A stretch of DNA of 64,000 bases from an uncultured Halomonas sp. (GTDB lineage: Bacteria > Pseudomonadota > Gammaproteobacteria > Pseudomonadales > Halomonadaceae). The translations under genes were made by a program, and so were the position numbers. The stretch covers positions 372,001-436,000 of the forward strand of contig NZ_CANMTQ010000001.1 in the NCBI RefSeq assembly GCF_947500835.1, written 5' to 3'. Under the pieces are notes generated by a model. That model worked only from the letters and a program-made list of their open reading frames with translations, was not told the origin of the DNA and searched no databases. Below are positions 54,901-63,421 of the stretch, piece by piece (the stretch's first letter is position 1; the number at the start of each line of letters is the position of its first letter).

Positions 54901-55744
54901 CCTTGGCGGATTGACCGTTGACGGAGTTAGTTTCTTGCTTGGCCAACCGATGCCAGTTGGCGATCATGACCTCGCCCCGTCTCAGTTCCTCCATGCGATG
55001 CGGCGGCACAAGCTGGCGGGTGCGGTACAGGCTCAAATCGCCCCGCGCCGGGTCCAATTCTTGCAAACGCTCTCGGATCGTGACATTTGGGCAGACGATC
55101 AGCACCGTATCGGTGAAACGATCGTCGGTGGGCGTGGCGACGCGATTGAGGATAGACCAGGCTGCTAGCATCCCCATGACAGTAGTCTTGCCCGTGCCGG
55201 TCGCCATTTTACAGGCATAGCGAGTGAAGGCGTAGAATCCCTGGGCTTTAGCCTCGGCTCCAGGCTCATCGGTGGGAACTTTGGGGATATCCTTGCGATA
55301 GGGGGCGGCGGCTTCGGTCAGAAAGATGATGGTTTCGGCCGCCTCGATCTGGGCGAAGAACAGCCGCTGCATACGACCCTCGGAGCGCCACAGGGCCAGT
55401 AGTTCGCGGGTGACGGGCGACACACCATCATATTCGCGCCCGGTAAGTTCCCCCGAACGCCAGGTGGCCACCCGCTGGCGTAGCAGATTGACGAGTGCCA
55501 GCTCTTCTTCCTGGCCGATATCCGCCTCGCCAAACAGATCTTGCTCTCTATTTTGCCGGCGTCCCCGCTCGGCATGTTCTGGCACGCGGAAGTAATAACT
55601 CGCGGGCCGCCGGCCCTCTGCCTTGAGCGGCGGTTCACCCTTGCGAATCTGCCAGTGGTACTTGGGCTCGTAGAAGGGCGAATTGATGATCGGCGACGCA
55701 ACCTCCAGCGGACCACTCGGTGCCGACTTCTTCTGGTCGCTCAT
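51968..55744 (-). CDS. Type III-like restriction subunit (Res): helicase, endonuclease, extra C-terminal domain
   Basis: 1258 residues. Superfamily 2 helicase: A-T-G-T-G-K-T (181-187), D-E-A-H (336-339), S-A-T-P (396-399) and Q-V-V-G-R-A-L-R-R (664-672). A PD-(D/E)XK nuclease follows: Y-F-P-D-F with Asp971 and E985-I-K987. These are the parts of a type III Res, which translocates on DNA and cuts when sites are unmethylated. Residues 1060-1258 are an extra AT-rich, serine-rich domain without recognised family. The ATG overlaps the mod stop (TAATG), so subunit synthesis is coupled. Confidence 0.88.
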   Translation of the reverse strand: MSDQKKSAPSGPLEVASPIINSPFYEPKYHWQIRKGEPPLKAEGRRPASYYFRVPEHAERGRRQNREQDLFGEADIGQEEELALVNLLRQRVATWRSGELTGREYDGVSPVTRELLALWRSEGRMQRLFFAQIEAAETIIFLTEAAAPYRKDIPKVPTDEPGAEAKAQGFYAFTRYACKMATGTGKTTVMGMLAAWSILNRVATPTDDRFTDTVLIVCPNVTIRERLQELDPARGDLSLYRTRQLVPPHRMEELRRGEVMIANWHRLAKQETNSVNGQSAKVVKTGEQLEVVKNAGKKNETREIRYFESDTAWFKRIRQELGSGRGRASHWLIFNDEAHHAYRRGDRVTDEADLEEDKKLADKNAREATIWIEGLDRINKLAGGRRKGIRFCVDLSATPFYIQGSGNEVGRPFPWVVSDFGLLDAIESGLVKIPQLPSRDATGAEEAAYFNIWRWVQQKALQDGYGTQITPEIVMTYASAPINLLAQEWHQRFQEWERFSKKQHKHPVPPVFIVVCRDTRVAKAVYDWLAEGEGGHGEAPSWFRNQPGEEVTVRIDSRVVEDIEEGGTKDETRRLRFILDTVGKSEWPGSKVPEEWSELVRKHNDKVASDDNDGSLKWIDERTPPGRDVRCIISVSMLAEGWDANTVTHIVGLRPFGSQLLCEQVVGRALRRRSYALLDDGSEQFAEETAKVFGVPFELVPFKVRESRDPMEQPEPNHIYSVLEKAQYEITVPFVTGYQQGGQFEVSVDWDRVSKVTIDPMEIPQTVELAGLTAPAGGLSAYGPGERPKLSLNDWRAQFREQQVAFRLAREVCRRWQEENGTDSVPVMQLFQQVLFSARRFLADPAKLVRKGDSKACDLLAVGHYMQSAVSTLLDAVQRGGDQSYHELPIIPQGASGRGSTLYIDFYSTKPIYPVEKCHLNTMVADTGKWEQSAAFALDSHPGVVRWVKNDHLGFIIPYRKRNIQARYFPDFIVVLDNGLQLIVEIKGQYNDDADIKAKAAERWVKAVNEDGNWGVWLYRVVTDPIELSNLINELALTKWNDDPLVLNGEGQLPLKPSAGRSDSTNLHHLDPEIISWLKVEEIWSEESKRPSRIGHVDDCAYSMEFKRSLSVTSSDLSEAKVTRINLKRLLSIPSLSFSSVSLSGEIYSLSDVSDPITIGFFAVVTLFAGAKAAKELSTESLDNHHAAVLISLKDVQAPITISSDVLLDNVNSLLVNDGESTISDVKFQKIIDRLSNDLKCIEVGDDGISLKSIVKYE

Positions 55745-58700
55745 TATTCCACCTCGTCTAGACTACGCACCGCCATCAGTTCGTTGCCGCGCTCGTCGAT
55801 CACCTTGATCGCGATACGGCGCTGTTCGCCTAGGACGAAGGGTTCCGATTCTGTGCCGGCCAGGTGCTCCCATATGCTATCGTCGAATTCGGCATTCAGG
55901 GATTTCTTCAGGTTGTCCCAGGCGCTCGTACGTGGGAAGAACACCTGTGAAGCACAGAACACCAAACCGTTATAATCGGTATCCAGCATCCAGCAGGGTA
56001 GGTTCTCGGCTGCCACCGCTTCCGTCTCAAGCGTATCTGGCCGGAAAATATCCAGCCCAACCACTTCCGCGCTATAGAGTGGCTCGCCACCGTCGCTTTC
56101 ACCCGCCCGTTTGAGCGCCACATCAGGTAGCCCTGTCACTGAGAATATCTGATCGGTATGGCGGGTCTTAAGCAAGTCAGCCATTACTACGTCAGGCGTG
56201 ACATGCACATAAGTCACCGGAATACGTAGCTTGGAGCGTTCGTGAACAAGCTCGTGGGCCTTAGCCTGGATAGCGAAGCCGAAAAGGTAGAGCTGATCAT
56301 ATTTTAGGAAGTAGGCCTCGCGTGCGGCTTCGATCACAAATTGCGAGTGAATAGCACCATCTTCGGGGCCGAAGGCCACAGCTACCCGCTGCTCGCTAAC
56401 AGTTCTGGCCTCTGCATGCAGCGACTCGCAGTCCCTCAGCGGGCGCACATTACCAAGAGCAAGCGTCTGATTGCCCGGCAATTGCAGATTATGTGCCCGA
56501 CGTAGCACCTCGATCATTCGGTCTAGATAGGCGCGCGGATTTTCATGGTGTTGTGGCGTCTCAGTCGTTCCTCCCGCGTCGTGTTCATCCAGCGTTACCG
56601 AGGCCTGGATTGTCGCCTCTACAGTGAAGGGACCGCAGACTCGCGTGACTGAATAGCTTCGCTCCGGTGACTCACGAAAGAAGACCGGAGCCGGTTGTTC
56701 TTCTCCAGCCAGACTGCTAAGCGTATGTTGATAGGCGACACCGCAACCATCAATCGCTCGATTATTTGAAGTCTCTTTATCTCGATAAATGAGCCCTCCG
56801 CTTGGGCCTTTGTGGGGCTCTGCAAGCTCGAACCACGGAAATACTGCCGTCAACAAACGCTGCCGAGATAACGCCAACGGGACACGAGAAGTATCAGCTG
56901 TTATCCATCTCCGCCCCCAGCGTTCCGCCGCTAGCGCTGATGTTCCGCTTCCACAGGTTGGATCAAATATCAAATCGCCAGAATCAGTTGTCATTAATAT
57001 GCATCGGTGCAGTACTTTTTCAGGCGTTTGGACAACGTAGAGTTGCTCTTCAGTGAAGCTGCCAGTTCCTGTGTCAGTCCAAATATTATCACGCTCAGAG
57101 CCTGGAATATTATCCAGATCCATGACAGCATTTAGGGTCTTACCTGTGCTGTAGAGGATCCCCAGCTCCTCCAAGCGCTTCATTCCAGTTTTCGGATCCA
57201 GTGACCAGTGCCTATTATCCCCTGGCCAGTATTCCTTTCCTTGAAATTCGAAAGTCACTGTTCTTGTTTTACTGTAGTTCTGAGACGTCAGAGGATATCC
57301 TCGCCGGCAGATCTTCCAGCCCTTAGGTATCAAGTTAGGGTTTGCTAGCTCCTCCGTCGTCATTTTTCGTATCTTGGAGAAATCCGGCGACCGAACATAA
57401 GTATATTGTTTGGCCCCTCGCCCTCCTGGCACCTTCGGTGCGTAGAGTGGATAATATTTGATCTTGCTAATATTTTTGCACACCCAAAGCAGGTAATCCG
57501 CCGTATTGGGGAGTGTATTTGTGCTTTCTGAGCTTGTTTTTTGAAAGACTATAGTCGTAACATAATTTTCATGTCCAAATACTTCAGTAAGTAGCTCTCG
57601 CACGGCAGACATATTCGGATCCGAAATCTGCACAAATAAGCTACCGCTTTCAGTCAAAAGCTCTCTCGCCAAGAGCAATCGGTCCCGCAGATAACTCAGA
57701 TAAGAATGCAGCCCCAGCTCCCAAGTATCCCGGTAGGCATTCACCATTTCCGGTTCCCTTATCATCTCCTCATCCTTCCCATGAGTCACATCACGTTTGC
57801 GCACGAAGGGCTGGAAATTGGAGCCGAATTTCACACCATAGGGCGGATCGATGTAGATCATCTGCACCTGGCCGCCCAGACCTTCGTATTCCAGTAGAGA
57901 GTTCATCACCTGCAGGGAGTCGCCCAGGATCATGCGGTTGGTCCAGGGACCGGTATGTTCGTAGGCGTCTAGCCGGTCGGCTATGTCCACTTCCGGGTCC
58001 CCGAACAGGTCTAGGCTTTGGCCCGCGGCTTTATAGCTCTGCAACCTCTCCAGAATGGCACGAGTGGAATGGCGCTCGTGAACGAATAACGGCACAGTGG
58101 ACACGCTGATCTGCTGTCGCTCAGCCTTGCCGGCCCAGTTGAGAAACGGCCGCGTCAGGCTGCGCAGGCGGGCCACGCATTCGCGACTAGACCGGAACAC
58201 ATTGCCAGTGCCCTGACAACGCACCGGCTCACTAAAGACGGCTCCTTCACCTTTCTCCCCGGCCTCAGCCACTAGATTCAGCAGCCACTCGGCATACTCC
58301 CGGTCCGAGTTCTCATCCCAGGCCAGTTCCGGCGCCAGACTGGAATCGTACCGATACATCTTCGGCTCCCGCACATGATGAAACTGATCCTGAAGTCCCA
58401 CATCAGGCCGCAGCGTGGCCTCATCCGCATGTTGGTAGCTGCCATACTGCCCATTGCTTAAGGCTGTTGCGCCATTCGGTTCATGTGTGCTTTGAGCTAG
58501 CGTTTGCTTGTCTGAGCCAGCGTCGTTAGCGCCGCTGGCGTTGGCCAGGTAGACTGAACCGCCTTTCCCCCTTCCTTTGCCAAGGATGCCTTCAGCTACC
58601 AATACATCGCGAACCCGGTCGTAGTCCGCCCTGTCTCGTTCAACACCCTGACTTGCAAGCTGCCGCAGTAATTTGGTATTACCAATGATGCTGCCATCAT

Positions 58701-58752
58701 CGGGCACATGAGAAAGAATCAGCTCGCGTAGCTGGGTATCAGCAGTGCTCAT
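55744..58752 (-). CDS. Type III-like DNA methyltransferase subunit (Mod)
   Basis: 1002 residues, larger than usual Mod (600-700). Residues 1-72 look like a winged helix (L-L-R-Q-L-A-S-Q-G-V, G-K-G-G-S-V-Y-L-A). Motif IV D-P-P-Y lies at 302-305, before motif I F-D-P-T-C-G-S-G-T at 596-604: the order of the beta-class N6-adenine or N4-cytosine methyltransferases. The part between (about 400-580) should hold the target-recognition region and is visibly richer in A/T than the flanks. The C-terminal 350 residues are of unassigned fold. Recognition sequence unknown. GGGG-type ribosome site before the ATG. Confidence 0.88.
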   Translation of the reverse strand: MSTADTQLRELILSHVPDDGSIIGNTKLLRQLASQGVERDRADYDRVRDVLVAEGILGKGRGKGGSVYLANASGANDAGSDKQTLAQSTHEPNGATALSNGQYGSYQHADEATLRPDVGLQDQFHHVREPKMYRYDSSLAPELAWDENSDREYAEWLLNLVAEAGEKGEGAVFSEPVRCQGTGNVFRSSRECVARLRSLTRPFLNWAGKAERQQISVSTVPLFVHERHSTRAILERLQSYKAAGQSLDLFGDPEVDIADRLDAYEHTGPWTNRMILGDSLQVMNSLLEYEGLGGQVQMIYIDPPYGVKFGSNFQPFVRKRDVTHGKDEEMIREPEMVNAYRDTWELGLHSYLSYLRDRLLLARELLTESGSLFVQISDPNMSAVRELLTEVFGHENYVTTIVFQKTSSESTNTLPNTADYLLWVCKNISKIKYYPLYAPKVPGGRGAKQYTYVRSPDFSKIRKMTTEELANPNLIPKGWKICRRGYPLTSQNYSKTRTVTFEFQGKEYWPGDNRHWSLDPKTGMKRLEELGILYSTGKTLNAVMDLDNIPGSERDNIWTDTGTGSFTEEQLYVVQTPEKVLHRCILMTTDSGDLIFDPTCGSGTSALAAERWGRRWITADTSRVPLALSRQRLLTAVFPWFELAEPHKGPSGGLIYRDKETSNNRAIDGCGVAYQHTLSSLAGEEQPAPVFFRESPERSYSVTRVCGPFTVEATIQASVTLDEHDAGGTTETPQHHENPRAYLDRMIEVLRRAHNLQLPGNQTLALGNVRPLRDCESLHAEARTVSEQRVAVAFGPEDGAIHSQFVIEAAREAYFLKYDQLYLFGFAIQAKAHELVHERSKLRIPVTYVHVTPDVVMADLLKTRHTDQIFSVTGLPDVALKRAGESDGGEPLYSAEVVGLDIFRPDTLETEAVAAENLPCWMLDTDYNGLVFCASQVFFPRTSAWDNLKKSLNAEFDDSIWEHLAGTESEPFVLGEQRRIAIKVIDERGNELMAVRSLDEVE

Positions 58753-58949
58753 GGGGACCCCTGTCAGTCTGCGATTAATGCGTTATCAGTATATTTTCTA
58801 AGGTATATTGATGGCATAGCTGCGATCTGACAAGTTGACTTTGGCTGGGGAACGTCAGCTTAGTGCAGTGGTTGACTCGCTCTCCCCGCAGCCACTGACG
58901 AGCGTGACTCACCCTCTCTTCAAGCAAGTACAAAAACCCCGTCAGCCTG

Positions 58950-58976
58950 CCGATGCTGCCCTCAGGGCAGCATCGG
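58950..58976 (-). terminator. Hairpin terminator after the radC-like gene
   Basis: Perfect 11-base stem (58950-58960 with 58966-58976), loop CTCAG. On the minus strand GGGGTTTTTG follows 14 bases later. It closes the seven-gene minus-strand module that begins near 62631. Confidence 0.7.
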
Positions 58977-59005
58977 CGCTATAACGCGATCACTCTCCTT
59001 GAGCT

Positions 59006-59503
59006 TTATAAGTCGCCCCGCTCCGCCAGTGATACACAGCCTTCGCTACCCACCACTACATGATCCAGCACGCGGATTTCCATCAGACCCAAAGCCTCTT
59101 TCAACCGCTGGGTGATACGCCGGTCCGCATCGCTGGGCTCCGGGACGCCCGAGGGATGGTTGTGGACCAGGATAATAGCGGCGGCGTTATGGGCCAGTGC
59201 CTGCTTGACGACCTCCCGGGGATAGACGCTGGCCGAATCGATGGTGCCGCGAAACAGCTCTTCGAAACGGATTACCCGATGCTGGCTGTCGAGGAAGAGC
59301 GCGCTGAACACCTCGTGCTCATAGTGCTGTAGAAGCGTCTGGAGATAGACGAACGCCAATGTAGGCTGGGTGATCTTGCGCCCTCGGGCCAATCGCCGCC
59401 TGGCAAGGGCCTGAGCCATGCCCAGCAGGTCGTGCTCGGTGACCGGCGCGGTGATGTGGTAGGTACCCGCCACTTCACCTGCCAGGAGTTTGGCATGAGT
59501 CAT
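59006..59503 (-). CDS. RadC-like JAB-domain protein
   Basis: 165 residues, mainly the JAB/MPN metal-dependent domain of the RadC family, with [14 protein letters not shown] as the metal-binding core. The N-terminal helix-hairpin-helix part of chromosomal RadC is absent; the short form is typical of plasmids, phages and integrative elements. Despite the name no role in DNA repair is established. The start at 59503 has GAGG; the open frame reaches 59539. It ends a cluster with ERF and YqaJ, fitting an element-borne recombination module. Confidence 0.9.
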   Translation of the reverse strand: MTHAKLLAGEVAGTYHITAPVTEHDLLGMAQALARRRLARGRKITQPTLAFVYLQTLLQHYEHEVFSALFLDSQHRVIRFEELFRGTIDSASVYPREVVKQALAHNAAAIILVHNHPSGVPEPSDADRRITQRLKEALGLMEIRVLDHVVVGSEGCVSLAERGDL

Positions 59504-59583
59504 CGGTAAAGCCTCAAATGAATGGAATGAAAAAAGCAAGAAGCGCAGCGTTTTCTGGACACTGCGTTAGGGTTGGTCGCCAC

Positions 59584-60195
59584 TCACGCCGCCATGACCA
59601 TGGCCATGCGCCGTTCCAGTTCGTCGTAGAATGCCTCGACGCGCTCGGCGATGGCCTTGATCAGCGCCTCGTCCCGGTAGGCCCGTTTCACGAATAGCGG
59701 CATGCCCGGCCAGTAGCTGACGAAGTCGATCCACTCCCGCTCGCTGACCCATAATCCGCCCTGGCACTGGGCGATATGCTCCGGGGGCAGCTCATCGGCC
59801 AGCAGCAGCTCGATCTGGTACCTGGGCAGCTTGGTTTTGATCTCGACTAAGCCGTGGCTGTCCACCAGGCAATCCGGCGAGTAGCCGACCCCATAGTTGA
59901 GGATCAGGCCGACCTGCTCAAGGCGCGGGAGACCCGTCGCCTCGTGGTAGAGCTCTCGGGCCATGGGTTCCAACGCATGCCCGCGCTGGGTGTGTGCATT
60001 CCCCTGAAAGACATCCGAGGGCTCCCCGGTGATACGCTCGCCGATCAGTTGGTGCATGTAGCCGATGGCCCCGGTGCCAAAGCCGGCCGGTCCCTTGCCT
60101 TTGACCAGCAGGGTCTTGAGTTCGGACATGGTGACGATACCCAATCGGGCGGCATGCCATTCCGGCGTGCCTTGTTCCAACGTCAGAATTTGCAT
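59584..60195 (-). CDS. YqaJ-type viral recombinase / exonuclease
   Basis: Lambda-exonuclease-like protein of the YqaJ family, 203 residues, which resects double-stranded ends to give single strands for annealing. Motifs: E-W-H-A-A-R-L-G-I-V-T-M-S near the start, Y-S-P-D-C-L-V with the catalytic Asp, V-E-I-K-T-K (E-x-K), then H-I-A-Q-C-Q-G-G-L. The start at 60195 has AAGG eight bases ahead. The open frame to 60348 overlaps the ERF gene and is rejected. It lies 43 bases after the ERF gene, its expected partner. Confidence 0.9.
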   Translation of the reverse strand: MQILTLEQGTPEWHAARLGIVTMSELKTLLVKGKGPAGFGTGAIGYMHQLIGERITGEPSDVFQGNAHTQRGHALEPMARELYHEATGLPRLEQVGLILNYGVGYSPDCLVDSHGLVEIKTKLPRYQIELLLADELPPEHIAQCQGGLWVSEREWIDFVSYWPGMPLFVKRAYRDEALIKAIAERVEAFYDELERRMAMVMAA

Positions 60196-60238
60196 GACAG
60201 TTGCCTTTTCGTTGAGACGGTATAAGCCGCAAGGGGAC

Positions 60239-60991
60239 TTACCCCTCGCGAGCCGGTTGTTGAGATAGTTGTCTAGGATTGGCGCGCTTGTGCAGCGACG
60301 CACGCAGCTTGTCGAAGTCACCACGCGGTACCTGCTCCGCCTCACCATACTTGCCGGCGAACCATTCCTGGGTCGTCGGGGGACAGGCGGCGATCAGCTG
60401 CTTGAGCTGTCCCGCCTGAAAGGGAGTGACCAGCTTGACCGGGGCGGCGGCATGGCCGTCATCGTCCTGGCCACGGGTAGTGATATTGAGCAGGGCACAG
60501 AGTACATAGCGCTTGCCATAGCTGGTGGAGGAGCCGAAGGCCTGTACGGCGTTCTTGTTGCCGCTGACATCGGCGGGCAGCAGCATGCTGGTCTCCTCAC
60601 GATGTCCGTCGCGGTGCATCAGCACACCGGTGACTTCGATGCCGCGTTCCTGGGTGACGATACGAAAGCTCACCGCGAAGCCGTGCTTCTGCAGGATAGG
60701 CCTTACCGTGTCGACGATGTCTTCCAGGGTGGCGTAGTGACCGTTGTTGCCCTTGCCGCGTTCGGCGATGCTGGGCAGTTCGGTCTGCATGGCCGCCATG
60801 GCGGCGCTATAGGCCATCAAGGCCTGGCGATCGAGCACACGCTCCTGCATCTGCAGTAGGCGCTCCATCTTGTCGATGTCCACCTCGGGGTTGAGCGCAG
60901 CACGCTCGATGACCTGAATGATGGCGGTGCTGTCGTGGACAGGCGTAGACGCTTGAGTCGCGTTCCGGACCGGGGTTTTGGGTGTCGCCAT
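60239..60991 (-). CDS. ERF-family single-strand annealing protein
   Basis: Phage P22 Erf-type recombinase, 250 residues, that binds single-stranded DNA and anneals complementary strands; it works with the YqaJ exonuclease encoded next. The core is E-R-G-K-G-N-N-G-H-Y-A-T-L-E-D-I-V with G-S-S-T-S-Y-G-K-R-Y downstream, both ERF hallmarks. The C-terminal third is more variable. Ribosome site AGGAG seven bases before the ATG. Expected to act in element recombination, exchange or restoration after transfer. Confidence 0.92.
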   Translation of the reverse strand: MATPKTPVRNATQASTPVHDSTAIIQVIERAALNPEVDIDKMERLLQMQERVLDRQALMAYSAAMAAMQTELPSIAERGKGNNGHYATLEDIVDTVRPILQKHGFAVSFRIVTQERGIEVTGVLMHRDGHREETSMLLPADVSGNKNAVQAFGSSTSYGKRYVLCALLNITTRGQDDDGHAAAPVKLVTPFQAGQLKQLIAACPPTTQEWFAGKYGEAEQVPRGDFDKLRASLHKRANPRQLSQQPAREG

Positions 60992-61004
60992 GGGAAATCT
61001 CCTG

Positions 61005-61190
61005 TTATTGATACGACTCGATCACTTCATGGAGTCGTTCGAGGGGAACCTGCGTCAGTTCCACGCTGACGCGATAGATCTGACCCTGGGCCAGGACGTG
61101 AGTGTTGGCTTGCGGTTGCTCGGCCTCGAGCAGTTGGCGAGCCAGCCGCGTCAATGACTGACAGAGCCCGAAGGATAATGGTGTCGTCAT
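61005..61190 (-). CDS. Small hypothetical protein (61 residues) in the recombination module
   Basis: Start at M-T-T-P-L-S-F with GGAG upstream; the frame is open to 61208. Mainly helical at the start (L-T-R-L-A-R-Q-L-L-E-A-E), then a beta stretch (Q-I-Y-R-V-S-V-E-L). No family recognised. It sits between DUF932 and ERF with 13 and 78 bases of space, and its frame and ribosome site support a gene. Confidence 0.6.
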   Translation of the reverse strand: MTTPLSFGLCQSLTRLARQLLEAEQPQANTHVLAQGQIYRVSVELTQVPLERLHEVIESYQ

Positions 61191-61268
61191 GGAATCGTTC
61201 TCCAGCATGAAAAGCCCGGCTCTGAGGCCGGGCGCGATGGGATAGTGGAATGAAATAGCGGGATGGGG

Positions 61269-62237
61269 TCATGACACGAGAGCCAGCGCGGACGTGAGGG
61301 CCTTGTCCTTGAGGAGGGCGCCCTGGCCGAACCAGGCGGAGTCCATGCGGTTGTCGGCGTTGCGCGCCCGCTTTTCGTGGTCGACATACTCGGTGATGGC
61401 GTTGAGCAGCCCCCAGGCGGTGTCCTTGGCGGTGCATAGATGCGCTCCACGCCCTTCACCGTGATAGAGCTGCTGCACCCGATTCAGCGCCCGGGCATTG
61501 GGCAGCTTCGCGGGATCCTCCACTACCTCATCGGCATCGCAGATCACCGATTGGAAATAGGCCGCCGCCTCCTTGCGGCTGATCTTGCGTTCGGCCAAGG
61601 TCTTCATGCGGTACATGAAGTCACTCCACTGGGAGACCGAGATACCCAGCTGGCGTTTCACCCGCTGCGGGTCAAATACCGTATTGTGCGGCACCCGGAT
61701 CGCCTGAGAGACGCCATCCACGGCGATGGCTAGGGTGTTGTTGCATACCACGCGGATCGTGGTAGGGGTCGCGACAGTGGCCAGCGAACCATCGCAGGAG
61801 GTGGCCAGCAATAGATAGCCATTGACCTCATCCTGTCCCTTGAGCGAGGTACTCAGGCCGCTGCGCGCCAACGCCCAGAACTTACGCCCACCCTTGAGCA
61901 CCCCGGCGGTCTCCAGCTCATATCCGGCGTACTCGGTCAGGTCGCGATAGAACTCCAGCACCTCCTGGGGCTGTACGACCTTGTAGCGCTGCGACACTAC
62001 CGACAGCGGGTCCTGGGTATCGGAGCGGTAGAGCACCTTCTGCTCCGGGAAGGAATGGATGCTGCCCAGATGCTGGGTATCGTCGGCGATGAAGCGCACC
62101 GGGGCCTCTTCAATATGCCAGTTCATGCCGGCCTGTTGCTGCCAGACCTCCAGCGGTTGATGACGCGACAGCTGCTGACCCAAGCCGTGCCAGGGGGTAT
62201 CGCCGACATAGGCCATCTGTTCGAGTTGGTGTGCCAT
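61269..62237 (-). CDS. DUF932 domain protein (phage/plasmid-like)
   Basis: 322 residues, matching the phage/plasmid-like DUF932 family: M-A-Y-V-G-D-T-P-W-H-G-L-G near the start, V-L-Y-R-S-D-T, then the conserved V-N-G-Y-L-L-L-A-T-S-C-D-G-S and T-I-R-V-V-C-N-N-T-L. The function is unknown; the gene is a regular companion of annealing proteins and nucleases on conjugative elements. Start with AAGGAG eight bases ahead. Confidence 0.9.
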   Translation of the reverse strand: MAHQLEQMAYVGDTPWHGLGQQLSRHQPLEVWQQQAGMNWHIEEAPVRFIADDTQHLGSIHSFPEQKVLYRSDTQDPLSVVSQRYKVVQPQEVLEFYRDLTEYAGYELETAGVLKGGRKFWALARSGLSTSLKGQDEVNGYLLLATSCDGSLATVATPTTIRVVCNNTLAIAVDGVSQAIRVPHNTVFDPQRVKRQLGISVSQWSDFMYRMKTLAERKISRKEAAAYFQSVICDADEVVEDPAKLPNARALNRVQQLYHGEGRGAHLCTAKDTAWGLLNAITEYVDHEKRARNADNRMDSAWFGQGALLKDKALTSALALVS

Positions 62238-62313
62238 GGGAAAAGCTCCTTGACGAAAAAATACCGGCAGAACGCCGGCAGTGTTGAGGAAAACGAAATG
62301 TCGGGGTCAGCCA

Positions 62314-62631
62314 TCAGTTCAGCACCCGAAAAGCGTGGCCACAGCCGAGGCAGAGCCATGGAGTGCCCTCACCAGAAGGGATCAGGTGGAGAAATATCCG
62401 ATTCCCTGCCGTCATTCCGGCCATGCCGCCAGTCGCTGCGGCAATCACCGTCGAGGCCAGCCGGGTGACGGGAAACTGCTTGGGCGGGGGCATCAGCCTT
62501 CCGGGAGCGTAGAGTGAGCCATAGGCGCCTTTGAGACCGCCGGCCAATGCCCCGGCTGCGACCCCGAGCTTACGGGCGGTTTCAAGATTGATGACGCGCT
62601 GCGAGACACAGCGCAAGCAGGATGGGGACAT
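62314..62631 (-). CDS. Hypothetical protein with cysteine pairs and glycine-rich hydrophobic core
   Basis: 105 residues. The middle holds glycine-zipper-like segments (G-V-A-A-G-A-L-A-G-G-L-K-G and A-A-A-T-G-G-M-A-G-M-T-A-G) that may insert in a membrane. C-x-x-C pairs at both ends (C-L-R-C and C-L-G-C-G-H) suggest a metal site. Ribosome site CAGGAG eight bases before the ATG, and a CGAGTT/AACTCG hairpin (62656-62678) in its leader. First gene of the minus-strand module; no family known. Confidence 0.6.
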   Translation of the reverse strand: MSPSCLRCVSQRVINLETARKLGVAAGALAGGLKGAYGSLYAPGRLMPPPKQFPVTRLASTVIAAATGGMAGMTAGNRIFLHLIPSGEGTPWLCLGCGHAFRVLN

Positions 62632-63421
62632 GTCAGGTCTCCTGTGTTGATGAGACGAGTTCGAGGGGACTCAACTCGCAGGAGTGATATAGGTCTGAAT
62701 AAAGTTTTACTGACCCGCACGATACTGTGAAGGCGTCAATATTCAATTTTATTTCACTTAGCAAATGGAATTGTTTTTTTATTATAAATGGCTAATATTA
62801 AACCAATACCACCCACCGATACCCATGTTTCGGCCTGTTGAGGCATTCGTGTTAGCTGACGATATTGACGGTATAGTAGTATGTAGAGGTATTATTTAGG
62901 AGTTTTATAATAACTAAATAGAATATAAAAGAGTAGGAGTAAGCGTAAGAAGAAGCCCAAGGGAGGAGGCCTCCAAGCCTCCGACCAATGTATCGATAAT
63001 CATACCAAGAAAACTCAAAGAGACAGTAAGCAGACACTTGTAAGGAGGAACTGCATATAACGAAAAGTCTCCTGGCTACAACGCTAGTGATGGCTATTTA
63101 CCATAGAAGAACACGTATCATCTCCACACAAGCACATCGACACGATGTGTCATGATCCAACAGATAGCCCTGTATTCAAATTTTCTATCGGGGAGGTGAT
63201 GCCTAGATCATCTTACTTAGGAAGCTCATAAGTGCCCTTAACTCACCTTGCTCCCTTGTCTTGTTAAACCACGCCTCTCTGATTGCTGTGAGTTGTATCA
63301 GCGGCAGTCATTAGCACACCACGCCATTGTTCCCAATCAGTGACCCCATGTTGCCATACCGCATCACGGCTTATAGAACCGTGGGCGTAAGTGCGGCATG
63401 CGCGTTGCTCCAGGAGTCCAT
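62632..63421. other. Long non-coding region of the island with dyads
   Basis: No gene is supported. It contains the leader hairpin at 62656-62678, a GGAGGC-CTCCAA-GCCTCC dyad near 62965-62985 and a perfect CACATCG-ACA-CGATGTG palindrome at 63133-63149. The part from 62750 to 62950 is very AT-rich. It must carry divergent promoters for the minus-strand module and the plus-strand gene at 63422, and could hold a replication or transfer origin. Confidence 0.45.
63133..63149. promoter_or_regulatory. Perfect 7-base dyad, possible operator or origin element
   Basis: CACATCG and CGATGTG arms with a 3-base spacer, about 270 bases upstream of the inovirus-Gp2-like gene. It could be a repressor operator or initiator site; a single copy was found. 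Confidence 0.35.

Noticed and set aside
46495..58752. BREX, DISARM or Thoeris system
   Set aside because: No PglZ, BrxC, DrmA/B or TIR-domain gene is present; the methyltransferase and helicase fit a type III-like pair and the SIR2 gene stands alone.
62852..63037. Minus-strand frame for a small hydrophobic protein
   Set aside because: GTG start preceded by CCTCC rather than a ribosome site; tyrosine-rich, low-complexity product from AT-rich DNA.
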